Positions 26,401 to 34,800 of a stretch of 64,000 bases of DNA are shown here, piece after piece. Position 1 is the first letter of the stretch. The number at the start of each line of letters is the position of its first letter. The DNA lies in the NCBI RefSeq assembly GCF_902168175.1, contig NZ_CABHOU010000076.1:124001-188000 (forward strand). The letters are read 5' to 3'. The stretch is from an uncultured Chitinophaga sp. GTDB taxonomy: Bacteria; Bacteroidota; Bacteroidia; Chitinophagales; Chitinophagaceae. The notes under the pieces were generated by a model, which saw only the letters and a program-made list of their open reading frames with translations, had not been told where the DNA came from and did not search any database. The position numbers and the translations under genes are program-made.

Positions 26401-27778
26401 TGAGTATGATGATTTCGCCGAAGGCGGCCGCCGAGCGGATCTTTACGGCGGAATCGTATACTTCTTCATCCATCTGCTGCTGTGTAAGTCTGCCCCCTTT
26501 GCGCAGGCCCAGGTGGTGCATGGTAGCCTCCACGATAATTACGGCTCCGTCTACGATGAGGCCGAAGTCGATGGCGCCCAGGCTCATTAGATTGCCGGTT
26601 ACGCCAAAGAGGTTCATCATCGCAATAGCAAACAGCATGGCCAGCGGAATCACGGAGGCGACTATAAGGCCCGCCCGCAGGTTGCCCAAAAACAGTACTA
26701 GTACGAAAATAACGATCAGTGCCCCTTCAATGAGGTTTTTCGCAACGGTGCTAATGGCGCGGTCTACCAGGGCGCTGCGGTCGAGGAATGCTTCTACAAC
26801 AACACCCTCCGGCAGGGATTTGCTGATGCGGTCTATTCTTGATTTTACTTCCTTCACCACTTTGTTGGCGTTTGCTCCTTTCAGCATCATCACAATACCG
26901 CCTACGGCTTCGCCGCTGCTTTGCCTCGTAGCACGTGTCAGCGCACCGTAACGGATCGAGTTGCCGATTTGTACGGTGGCTACATCACGAATAAGGATAG
27001 GCGCACCCGCTTCACTGTTTTTCACCACGATTTTATTGATATCATCGAGATTGCCCACCAGACCTTCAGTGCGGATAAAGTAGGCGGTAGGCTTTTTGTC
27101 AATGTAGGCGCCACCTGCGTTGCGGTTGTTATTTTCCAGCGCGTTAAATACTTCGCTGATGCTCAGGTTATAGCTGCGTAGTTTATCGGGGTCGAGGGCA
27201 ATTTCATATTGTTTTAAGAGCCCACCGAAACTATTCACTTCCGCTACACCGGGTGTACCCAATAGTTGGCGGCGTACGATCCAGTCCTGTATGCTGCGCA
27301 ACTCCCTTGCCCCGTATTTTTGCTCGTAGCCAGGCTTGGGATGTATTACATACTGGTAAATTTCACCCAACCCGGTAGAGATGGGCGAGATCTCCGGGTT
27401 GCCGAGGTTGGCGGGAATATTATTTTTGGCCTCCGCCAGTTTTTCGTTTACCTGTTGGCGCGCCCAGTATATGTCTACATTATCATGAAAAACGATGGTC
27501 ACAACCGAAAGGCCAAACCGCGAAATAGAGCGAAGCTGCTCAATTTCAGGGATGGTAGACATTACCTGTTCCACCGGGAAGGAGATAAGGCGCTCTACCT
27601 CCTGTGCCGCCAGGGAAGGTGATGAAGTAATGATCTGCACCTGGTTGTTCGTGATGTCCGGTACTGCGTCGATCGGCAGTTTCTTTACGGCGTAAACTCC
27701 CCAGATGATCAGTGCGAGCGTAAACAGCCCGATGACCAGCTTGTTTTGTATCGAAAATTGAATGATTCTATTGAGCAT
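23423..27778 (-). CDS. CzcA-type heavy-metal RND pump fused to a TolC-like outer-membrane factor
   Basis: A 1451-residue fusion. Residues about 1-1035 are a complete HME-RND pump. In TM4 the motif DFGLIVDGAVIIVEA contains the proton-relay acidic residues typical of CzcA/divalent-ion pumps rather than CusA. After the last helix comes a short hydrophobic stretch MLLLSAILLLSTGVKAQ (about 1045-1061), which looks like an internal signal peptide. Residues about 1062-1451 are a TolC/CusC-like outer-membrane efflux protein. For both parts to work, cleavage after KAQ would be expected. The ion exported (Zn, Co, Ni, Cd or Cu) cannot be fixed from sequence. Confidence 0.9.
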   Translation of the reverse strand: MLNRIIQFSIQNKLVIGLFTLALIIWGVYAVKKLPIDAVPDITNNQVQIITSSPSLAAQEVERLISFPVEQVMSTIPEIEQLRSISRFGLSVVTIVFHDNVDIYWARQQVNEKLAEAKNNIPANLGNPEISPISTGLGEIYQYVIHPKPGYEQKYGARELRSIQDWIVRRQLLGTPGVAEVNSFGGLLKQYEIALDPDKLRSYNLSISEVFNALENNNRNAGGAYIDKKPTAYFIRTEGLVGNLDDINKIVVKNSEAGAPILIRDVATVQIGNSIRYGALTRATRQSSGEAVGGIVMMLKGANANKVVKEVKSRIDRISKSLPEGVVVEAFLDRSALVDRAISTVAKNLIEGALIVIFVLVLFLGNLRAGLIVASVIPLAMLFAIAMMNLFGVTGNLMSLGAIDFGLIVDGAVIIVEATMHHLGLRKGGRLTQQQMDEEVYDSAVKIRSAAAFGEIIILIVYLPILALVGIEGKMFRPMAQTVSFAILGAFILSMTYVPMVSALFLSKNTTHKRNFSDKMMDFFHKRYYPIIKGALKRRLLVTFTALGLLIVSIFIFTRMGGEFIPNLEEGDFAVETRLLTGSSLMQTVDKVNQASAILVKKFPEVKEVVGKIGAAEIPTDPMPMEACDLTIVLKDKDEWVSATSREELTEKMSEALKLVPGVSFGFSQPIQLRSNELISGVRQDIGIKIFGDDLEVLTDLSKKIGAIVSQVDGAKDLYLEQAEGLPQIVVHINRDRIAQYGLSVETVNQAVNAAFAGQSAGLVYEGEQRYDMVVRLLQQNRQGIEDVKNIYITSPTGIQVPLEQLADVSFKLGPNQIQREDTKRRIIVGLNVRGRDIQSVVTEIQHEIENKIKLPAGYYMTYGGQFENLKAATARLSVAVPAALALILLLLYFTFRSVKQSFLIFTAIPMAAIGGIFALLLRGMPFSISAGVGFIALFGVAVLNGIVLITEFNRLKKQGMYTLDEIVLKGTEMRLRPVLMTATVASLGFLPMALSTEAGAEVQKPLATVVIGGLITSTILTLIVLPVLYTYFENWKPKVPKVPATMLLLSAILLLSTGVKAQRLTMEQAVETAIRNNAGIKSSNLQITREQTLKGTAGDIGKTNIGLQYGQFNSIKNDNNINISQSIPYPGVFRNRGLLSDARIEGARKNLAVDKNELTYQVRSAYGQLSYFRALQTLYQQQDSIFGSFKKAATLRYETGESNLLESTTAQTQYNEMRNQMEKNEADIRAYTAELQRLLNTSEEVSQPAQNFLPEIYLPDMIDSATQANPLIAQQKQQVEIADRTVRLERSLSAPDFTLGYFNQSLIGTQNVNGTDVYYGGGKRFQGVQAGIAIPLFFKPYSARIKAAAIDKQVAATQLNLSEVNLKGAFSQAYQELLKNARSMSYYEKDALPNAALLLKQAQLAFQNGEIGYVEYLQSLRTSSDLRFGYLQAINEYNQSVYRIKYLAGL

Positions 27779-27999
27779 GTTGCTTTTCCCGTAAATGTTT
27801 GATGGCAGGTAAGGCCGCGTACCCTAATACACAGGTGTGTTGTAAATAAGCCCTCCATCCATCATGGGACGGTAGGATGCTCTCAACAGCACACCGCTTT
27901 TCAGGTGGTAGTACGCCAACTTTCGGAATGACTTTTTAACAGGTCATTGCCATCGCATTTGATAAATAAATTGGAAATTTTGGCCGGAATAGGCCCATC

Positions 28000-28016
28000 A
28001 ATCCTGTAACAGGATT
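28000..28016. repeat. Small perfect inverted repeat at the end of the DUF6660-like gene
   Basis: AATCCTG (28000-28006) and CAGGATT (28010-28016) are separated by TAA and overlap the stop codon region. Downstream on the minus strand there is no T run, so it is only a weak terminator candidate. Confidence 0.4.
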
Positions 28017-28335
28017 AAGCAACAAACCGGGGAGGCTGCCAGATAGAAGCGGATACGCCTAACTTTTCAGATTGCGTGTAAACGGTGTATCGTTGTTTGT
28101 AAGTGGTCTGAATGAACGTAAAGTCAACCGCGTGTTGCAAAACAGTATGGGTGGCGCAGCAGCTGCACTCACAAAAAGGGCCGCATTGATCTATATCTTT
28201 ATGCGTATCGTCATGCGAGTTGGCCAGGTGTTGTTCTATCTGCGTGCCATCAGCCGACAACGTAAAGCTGTCCGAGCAGGGTATTAACGCCTGCATCATG
28301 ATAACGATGATAACCAAGATAGCACTTAATCGCAT
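28015..28335 (-). CDS. Small Cys-rich secreted or membrane protein, DUF6660-like
   Basis: Read from the Met at 28335 (MRLSAILVIIVIMMQALIPCSDSF), 106 residues with an N-terminal hydrophobic signal segment. It is followed by a Cys/His-rich middle with CGPFCECSCCATHT. This matches the pattern I associate with DUF6660 proteins found next to metal-efflux pumps in Bacteroidota. The Cys/His cluster is a plausible metal ligand set. It precedes the RND operon on the same strand with a 236-base gap, so it may have a shared or separate promoter. Confidence 0.7.
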   Translation of the reverse strand: MRLSAILVIIVIMMQALIPCSDSFTLSADGTQIEQHLANSHDDTHKDIDQCGPFCECSCCATHTVLQHAVDFTFIQTTYKQRYTVYTQSEKLGVSASIWQPPRFVA

Positions 28336-28578
28336 GTAGCAAATATAGACGTTTTTGCTTACGTGGAACATGATAAGGAAGTATTGACCGTTCGATATTA
28401 GGGTTAAATTCCCTGCCATGAGGGATTTAGGCGTATTAAAGAATGTTTGCATAATTGTTGCAATTTGCTTGTAGTAAGTGAAGGATGCCCCTGTCGCATT
28501 TACCCCTATCATTGTCGCAATACCACGCCGGATGATGTAAAAGCAGTGCCGATATTTGTATCGTAAACCACATATGAT

Positions 28579-29517
28579 ATGAACAAGCTTACTATTACCA
28601 GTTTTTTATTCGCAATGCCATTGGCCCTGTTAGTTTCCTGCCAGCCTCGTCCTAAAGAGGATCAGTCTGTTTTAGCTGTAAAGAATGAAACAGCAGATAG
28701 TGGGCATATAAAACCCGCAGAAACCGGTTATGCAGATGTCAACGGATTAAAGATGTACTACGAGGTATATGGCAGTGGCAAACCTATTGTGTTGTTGCAT
28801 GGCTCTTATATGAATATTCCGCTGAACTGGTCGCATGTTATACCACAGTTGGCGAAAGACCGGAAGGTGATTGTAGCAGAAATGCAGGGGCATGGCCGTA
28901 CAAAAGACATTCCGCGTGAAATGAGTTATGAGGGTATGGCAGATGATGTATCAGGATTACTCAAACACCTTAAAGTAGATAGTGCCGATGTGCTGGGATA
29001 CAGTATGGGAGGCGGAGTAGCTTTCCAGGTAGCCGTTCGCCATCCTGAGCAGGTACGCAGACTGGTCGTGTTATCTGGCGTCTACGCCAACAATGGCTGG
29101 TGGCCCGAAGTAGAAGCCAGTTTTGCCACTATGACACCCGAGATGTTCAAAGGTTCACCTATACAGCAGCAATACGATAGCCTCGGTAACGACCCTGCTG
29201 GTTTCGATGACTATATAAGAAAGGTCATCAGGATAGATCTGAAACCTTATGACTGGAGCAAAGAAGTGAAGGCCATAAAAGCCCCGGTCCTGATGGCTAT
29301 TGGCGATGCAGATGGTGTGCGATATGAGCATGCGCTGGAACTATTCCGCGCAAAAGGCGGTGGAAAGATGGGCGATTTACATGGATTGCCGCATTCGCGA
29401 CTGGCTATTCTACCCGGTACTACGCATATCGGTATGATGCAGCGTATGGATGTGCTGATACCGATGATTATGGGTTTTTTGGATGCAGATTTAAATGCAC
29501 CGCCGCCTACTTTTTAA
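28579..29517 (+). CDS. Alpha/beta hydrolase lipoprotein
   Basis: A 312-residue protein with lipobox ALLVSC (Cys21). The hydrolase core begins at about residue 50 and has the HG oxyanion motif (VLLHGSYMN) and the nucleophile elbow GYSMGG. A late HIGMM provides the probable catalytic His (PGTTHIG). It is an esterase- or lactonase-like enzyme of unknown substrate anchored outside the inner membrane. It diverges from the DUF6660/RND unit and converges with the LLM oxidoreductase across a very strong hairpin. Confidence 0.83.
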   Translation: MNKLTITSFLFAMPLALLVSCQPRPKEDQSVLAVKNETADSGHIKPAETGYADVNGLKMYYEVYGSGKPIVLLHGSYMNIPLNWSHVIPQLAKDRKVIVAEMQGHGRTKDIPREMSYEGMADDVSGLLKHLKVDSADVLGYSMGGGVAFQVAVRHPEQVRRLVVLSGVYANNGWWPEVEASFATMTPEMFKGSPIQQQYDSLGNDPAGFDDYIRKVIRIDLKPYDWSKEVKAIKAPVLMAIGDADGVRYEHALELFRAKGGGKMGDLHGLPHSRLAILPGTTHIGMMQRMDVLIPMIMGFLDADLNAPPPTF

Positions 29518-29526
29518 CATTGCCAG

Positions 29527-29577
29527 GCTACAAAATAAAGAGGCTGCTCAAGCGAGACAGCCTCTTTATTTTGTAGC
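29527..29577. terminator. Long 20-bp perfect inverted repeat, bidirectional terminator
   Basis: Arms 29527-29546 and 29558-29577 are perfect reverse complements over 20 bases, with an 11-base loop. Each arm contains an A/T-rich tract beyond a GAGGCTG core, so both strands give a stem followed by a U-rich end. It lies between convergent genes. Confidence 0.9.
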
Positions 29578-29585
29578 TAAATTAT

Positions 29586-30617
29586 TTACGCTTTGACCAA
29601 TTCTTGCCCCTGTCTTTCCATCATGACTTCAGCCAATATTTCAAAAGACCGCAGCCTGAATTGATGATCGTATGCATTCGTTACCACCATTAGTTCATCC
29701 ACCCCCGTTTCCGCTAAAAATCTGTCAAGATTTTCGGCAACCTGCTCCTTCGTTCCTACAAAACAGTAGCGTAACAGGTCGCGGAACATCGGCTCCTGCA
29801 GTACACGTTGCAGGTCCGGCGTAAGCTCGGCCGGTGGCTGAAGCGGTTCACTTTTACCGGTGAAAACACCCAGCATCATCTTTACCAGCGAAGTGAAGTT
29901 TTGTTGTGCTTCAGTTTCTGTATCGGCGGCAATCACATTCACGCCTGCAATGATGTACGGTTTATCGAGTACGGCGGAGGGTTGAAATTCTTTCCTGTAA
30001 GTAGCGATCGCCTGCAGGAACATGCCGGTCGCAAAATGGCTGGCAAAAGCATAGGGGAGGCCCATTTTTGCCGCCAGGTGCGCACTGTCGAGGCTTGAGC
30101 CGAGGATATAGAGCGGTACGTTGGTGCCTTCGGCCAAAACGGCCCGCACTTGCGATGAGGTGTTATCTGTAGAAAAATATTGCTGTATCTGTTCAATTTC
30201 ACCGGGGAAATTGTATACCGCCTTCATCCTGTCGCTGCGGATAGCGTGTGCCGTTACCTGGTCTGTACCGGGCGCCCTGCCCAGCCCTAAATCTATCCTG
30301 TTCGGGAACAGTCTGCCTAACGTGCCGAATTGCTCGGATACGATCAGTGGCGAGTGGTTGGGCAGCATAATGCCGCCTGATCCTACCCTGATGCTTTGCG
30401 TATTACCGGCTACATGGCCGATTAGTACAGATGTAGCCACGCTGGCGATATGTACAAAATTATGATGTTCGGCCAGCCAGAAACGGCGGTAGCCCAGCTG
30501 TTCTGCCCTTTGCGCCAGCTCAACGCTATGCTGAAGCGTTTTTTCGATGCTTCCACCCTGTGGTATAGTTGCCAGTTCCAGGATGGACCAGGCAACTTGT
30601 TTTTTTGTAGTCTCCAT
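29586..30617 (-). CDS. LLM-class flavin-dependent oxidoreductase (luciferase-like)
   Basis: A 343-residue TIM-barrel protein of the bacterial luciferase-like family. The opening WSILELATIPQG, RFWLAEHHNF, IRVGSGGIMLPNHSP and RIDLGLGRAPGTD are standard landmarks of the subgroup of short flavin-dependent monooxygenases. It probably uses reduced FMN and oxygen; the substrate is unknown. It starts 9 bases after msrB on the same strand and is likely co-transcribed under TetR control. Confidence 0.88.
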   Translation of the reverse strand: METTKKQVAWSILELATIPQGGSIEKTLQHSVELAQRAEQLGYRRFWLAEHHNFVHIASVATSVLIGHVAGNTQSIRVGSGGIMLPNHSPLIVSEQFGTLGRLFPNRIDLGLGRAPGTDQVTAHAIRSDRMKAVYNFPGEIEQIQQYFSTDNTSSQVRAVLAEGTNVPLYILGSSLDSAHLAAKMGLPYAFASHFATGMFLQAIATYRKEFQPSAVLDKPYIIAGVNVIAADTETEAQQNFTSLVKMMLGVFTGKSEPLQPPAELTPDLQRVLQEPMFRDLLRYCFVGTKEQVAENLDRFLAETGVDELMVVTNAYDHQFRLRSFEILAEVMMERQGQELVKA

Positions 30618-30626
30618 TGTCAGGTT

Positions 30627-31076
30627 TTATAACTTCTCTTTTTCTAAGGATAATGCATTCATGCAATATCTTAATCCGCTTGGTGCAGGCCCATCCGGGA
30701 ACACGTGGCCCAAATGCGCGTCGCAGGTGTTACAAACAGCTTCGATCCGCACCATGCCGTATGTTTCATCCTTATGATAGGCTACTGCATTTTCGGTTAT
30801 CGGCTGTGTGAATGATGGCCAGCCTGTGCCGCTGTCAAATTTTTCGCTGGCATCAAAAAGTAAAGTGCCGCAACATACGCAGGCATATTTCCCAGGTGAG
30901 AATAATGAGCACATGTCAGAGCTGTGCGCACGCTCGGTGCCACTTAAGCGGGTAATCTTAAACTGGTCGGGCGTAAGCTGTTGCTTCCACTCTTCATTCG
31001 TTTTTACCACCTTTTTATCAGGTACCGGGTTACCTGTACTGGCAAACCCTACAACATCCGTCCATTTTAACATCAT
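30627..31076 (-). CDS. msrB: Peptide-methionine (R)-S-oxide reductase
   Basis: A 149-residue MsrB. Two zinc CxxC pairs are visible (CVCC and CNTC), with the substrate region FDSGTGWPSF and the catalytic Cys in GLRYCMN near the C-terminus. It reduces methionine-R-sulfoxide in proteins; with no signal peptide, it acts in the cytoplasm. The upstream 24-base palindrome at 31113-31136 suggests repression by the adjacent TetR protein. It is probably co-transcribed with the LLM gene. Confidence 0.95.
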   Translation of the reverse strand: MMLKWTDVVGFASTGNPVPDKKVVKTNEEWKQQLTPDQFKITRLSGTERAHSSDMCSLFSPGKYACVCCGTLLFDASEKFDSGTGWPSFTQPITENAVAYHKDETYGMVRIEAVCNTCDAHLGHVFPDGPAPSGLRYCMNALSLEKEKL

Positions 31077-31112
31077 AAACTTCTTTTTTTGTGATAACTA
31101 TGTATACTGATG

Positions 31113-31136
31113 TTTTGAAATGATTGTTTCAAAACG
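31113..31136 (-). promoter_or_regulatory. Palindromic TetR operator candidate before msrB
   Basis: GTTTTGAAA (31113-31121) and TTTCAAAAC (31128-31136) are perfect inverted arms with a 6-base centre. The site lies 37 bases before the msrB ATG and just after the tetR stop. It matches the site at 31756-31779 in 16 of 24 positions when aligned. Confidence 0.72.
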
Positions 31137-31147
31137 AGGTAATTTTT

Positions 31148-31726
31148 TTATTTGGATAACTGATGGATGAAATACTGTGCCATGTTCCTGATCTTATCCG
31201 CATCCTTATGAAGGATATAAGATTCGTACCAGCCTGTCAGCATGCTTATCAGGTAATCGGCCAGCAGCTCAGGGTTTTCGGTATCCGATATTTCCTTTTG
31301 ACGGATGGCACTATTGATCAGCAGGCATAAGAAACGGTACGTGTTTTCACCATCCATTTTAAGTATTTCCTTGATCCTGATATCTTTATTGGCTACCTCA
31401 AACGCAGTTTTTACCGCCATACAACTGTTACGCTCGCTGGTGATCAGGCCAACCGCATCATTTATATATTGAGTCAATATTTGAAGAGGAGAGGCGTTGC
31501 TTTTTATACGCCGCTGAAGGTCTTTATTCCGGATATCGGTATAATGCCTGATGCACCTCACAAACAGCTCCTGTTTATCACCAATGGTATTGTAAAGGCT
31601 GCTGCTATTGATTTTCATAGCATCGGTCAGGTCGCGGAGCGATGTTCCGTTGTATCCCTTCTCCCAAAAAACCTCCATGGCGTATTGGATAGCCTGCTCT
31701 TCATTAAATGCTACGTTGCGCGCCAT
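31148..31726 (-). CDS. TetR/AcrR-family transcriptional regulator
   Basis: Read from the Met at 31726 (MARNVAFNEEQAIQ), 192 residues; seven residues upstream would also be possible. The N-terminal helix-turn-helix (AMEVFWEKGYNGTSLRDLTDAMKINSSSLYNTIGDKQELF) is typical of TetR repressors, followed by a helical ligand-binding domain (about 80-192). It likely represses itself and the msrB-LLM unit through two matching palindromes. The effector is unknown. Confidence 0.9.
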   Translation of the reverse strand: MARNVAFNEEQAIQYAMEVFWEKGYNGTSLRDLTDAMKINSSSLYNTIGDKQELFVRCIRHYTDIRNKDLQRRIKSNASPLQILTQYINDAVGLITSERNSCMAVKTAFEVANKDIRIKEILKMDGENTYRFLCLLINSAIRQKEISDTENPELLADYLISMLTGWYESYILHKDADKIRNMAQYFIHQLSK

Positions 31727-31755
31727 AATCTGTGCTTTGAAATGCAAATATACGA

Positions 31756-31779
31756 ATTCTGAAACAAATGATTCAGAAT
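31756..31779 (-). promoter_or_regulatory. Palindromic TetR operator candidate before tetR
   Basis: ATTCTGAA (31756-31763) and TTCAGAAT (31772-31779) are perfect inverted arms with an 8-base centre, 30 bases before the tetR ATG. With the site before msrB the consensus is TTyTGAAnnnnTTGTTTCArAA-like. Confidence 0.7.
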
Positions 31780-31800
31780 GGTAAAAGTGGCGTAAATGAA

Positions 31801-31828
31801 GAAGCCGCCTCGGACCCGAAGCGGCTTC
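31801..31828 (-). terminator. Terminator after the giant secreted protein gene
   Basis: GAAGCCGC (31801-31808) pairs with GCGGCTTC (31821-31828), with an inner TCGG/CCGA pair. It lies 20 bases beyond the stop codon at 31848. The T-rich tail on the minus strand is modest. Confidence 0.75.
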
Positions 31829-31847
31829 TCTTTTTCTAAAATTAAGA

Positions 31848-34800
31848 TTACTGCTTAACGAGCTTCACTGTTTGCTGAACACCTCCCTGGTTCACTACCA
31901 CCAGGTAAAGGCCGGCTTTATAATTCCTGCCAATTTCAATAGCAGTGCCGGTCGGTATCACCTTTTTAGCTTCTACCAGGTTCCCCGTCAGGTCGTACAC
32001 GTTGATGAGCAGACTTCCGTTGTTCGGATTTGCTTTCACAACCACGTTGGTATGGGTGGCGGTGGGGTTAGGTGCAAGGGTTACGCTCATCTGGCTATCA
32101 TCGCTGTCGGCCATGGTTTGTTCAGGGGCAGATGAAAGGCCGGGCAGTACTAAGGTGAAGCCACTGTTGACGCTTACATTTCCGCCGCTCAGTACCTGCT
32201 CTGCATTAATGATGGTGTACCAGTTGCTCGCAAACCATAAACTACCGTATTTATTCCTTACGGAAATGGCAATGGCATCATTGCTGCCGGAAGCACCGCG
32301 ATCACTCATTTCAACGAACATCGTGGCGGTTTCATCTACCAACACTGGTACTAGTGGATTGGTGATGTCCGTTACCACAGCCTTGCCGGTGAATAAGGCC
32401 TTGGCAGGTATCAAACCCAACGCTGGAGTGGCGGTTAACAGGGTGGGGACATTCCCTTTCACCTGGTAAACGCGTATGCCATTCGCTTCGGTGCGACGAA
32501 TGATCGTATTAAAGCTGCCTTCCAGTTTCTTTGTGTTTTTGTTATACCGCACATGGAAGCCGAAGTTGTTTTTGCTGCCCGCGTCACCGGCTTTTGTGCC
32601 TGCGGAACGGCTCAGTTGAACAAAACCTCCGCCACTTACAAAGTCGCTGACCGATCTGGCTACGGTAACGATGGTGTTTTCTTCTGAAGCATTGCGCTGG
32701 TAAGCACCACCTGCCACAACGCCTATCGTGAATTCCCTGGCATTATTAGCACCCAGCTCAACGTTCCAGTTGTAAGTAGCGGTCCCTATCCTGGGGTCGC
32801 CTGCATTTACCAGTGTTACCGGAACGGTGGCGATGGCAGTATTGGTAGCCCGGTCGATAAACGTAACGGTGGCATTCCTGATATCACCGGCAAATGGATC
32901 GGCAGCATTTGCTTCGGCGGTAATATCGCGGATGGTCGCGGTTAATGTTACGGTGGAGGCGGAACCAGTACCGGTGCCTGCAAACGTGCTGCCGGAATAA
33001 TACATCCTGGCATCTTCCGGAAGAATGGTGAACGATGTGCTGTCCGCAGCCGCCAGGAACAATGGGTCGCCGTCGAACACGGGCGATAGGGTGTAGGTGG
33101 CGGGCGACTGGGAAACAATCAGGGTAGCAGTTGCTTTTCCACTGGCATCGGTCGTAGCATTCACGGTTTGGTTGCCCAAATCGAAATGGATTGTTTTGCC
33201 TGCGAGTACTGTGCCTGTTTCCTGGTCGGTGAGTATTGCCGCTAACGCCTGCTGATCGGAGTATTGTTCGGTACTGTCGCCGCTGTAGGTGATGGTAACG
33301 GCACGTTTCTTCACCGTTACCAGTGCTTTGGCAATTGCCGCATTACCCGTAGCGTCTGTTACGGTAAGTGTAACTGTATCTGTTCCAACGTCCGCCGTGG
33401 TGAAATGAGCAGGGGAAACTTCCAGGGTAACTTGCCCGCTGTTATCTGATGAACTGTCATTTACCTGTGCTGCACTGATGGATGCGGTGCCATCAAGTCT
33501 CAGTGTTACTTCCACATCTTTGGCCCGCGCTATGGGTGCTTCCAGGTCTTTGATGGCGCCGGACTGGCCCACCACGAAGCTGCCAAATGTCGTATGACCT
33601 GCGGCAGTGGCGTAGTACGGACTTGCGTAAGTGCCCGCGCCTGAAATAGTGGCGGGTGTTTCTATCCAGCTGTGGTTGCTGTAGCGGCCTTGTACAAGCG
33701 CGCCGGATGTTGTAAGATTAGCAGCCTGACTTACAGGCAGCCAGCCAAAACCGGCGGTAAGATTTGTTACGCCTGCGGTTGTTGGTAAGATGTTGTATTG
33801 TCTTTTCACGATCCTTGTAGTATCTGTAACGGGCAGGTCTGCACTGGGCTTAACGCCTACACCAATTACATCTGCAGTACCTGCATTCGTTAATCTCACC
33901 GGACTGTAAACGTTACCAGCCCCAATGTGATAAGTAACCGCACTGGTGGCGACCCTCGTTTTCAACTGGCCATCGCCTTCGATGTTGAAGTATACGCCGG
34001 GTGTAAAGTTGTTGTTGGTCACCACCAGGTTGGTGGCGGTATTGCTAGAGCCGATCGTCCTTGCTCCAGCATCTGCAATACCATCTTTCCCGATATTGAG
34101 TGCTACCGTACCTGCAGATGGTGTGGTGGCAGAGGTGATAAAACGAATGGCGTTGCCCATCAGCCATCGGCCGTTGATATTAATAGTAGTGGTGCTGCCT
34201 AATGTGGCATGACCCACTATACAGGAAGTGCCTGTTGACCGCATATCGAGCGTGCCGTTGATATTGAATGTATAGTTGCCAAATTCGCCAATGGTGTTGG
34301 TGGTAGGACTGCTGCCCGCCTGCAGGTAACCGGAACTGCCCATCGTTACTGTTTTTTCTTCATTGATCGTGATCGTGATGTTATCATCGTTCTGGGAGTC
34401 GGTGGTCCATGGCAGGGTAGTAGAAGTAGAGTAGTGAGCGCGCATGTAGCTGGCCAGGTTAAGGTTAGCATCTATCACCACTTCTACTGTTTTGGCCTGG
34501 CCGTTTACAGTGAAGGTGTTCAGGTAGAATGTATTGGTGCCGGTGATAAAGATCTTGCCATTCGCTCGGTAACCTTCAAAGTTCACCCTGTTGGCCGACG
34601 TGGCGCTTGATCCCACGGTGCCAAAGTTGTTCACGCTGCTGATCACCCGAAGATTTCTGGCAGCAGCCGTGCCACTTCCTCCATCGCTGGTGCCGGAAAT
34701 AAGCGCGCCGCCATTTTCTACCACAAGGTTGTTTACGGCTGTGGTAGCGTTCAAGGCCACGGTATGTCCTGTTTTGATAGTTACGGTGGATACGGAGCCT

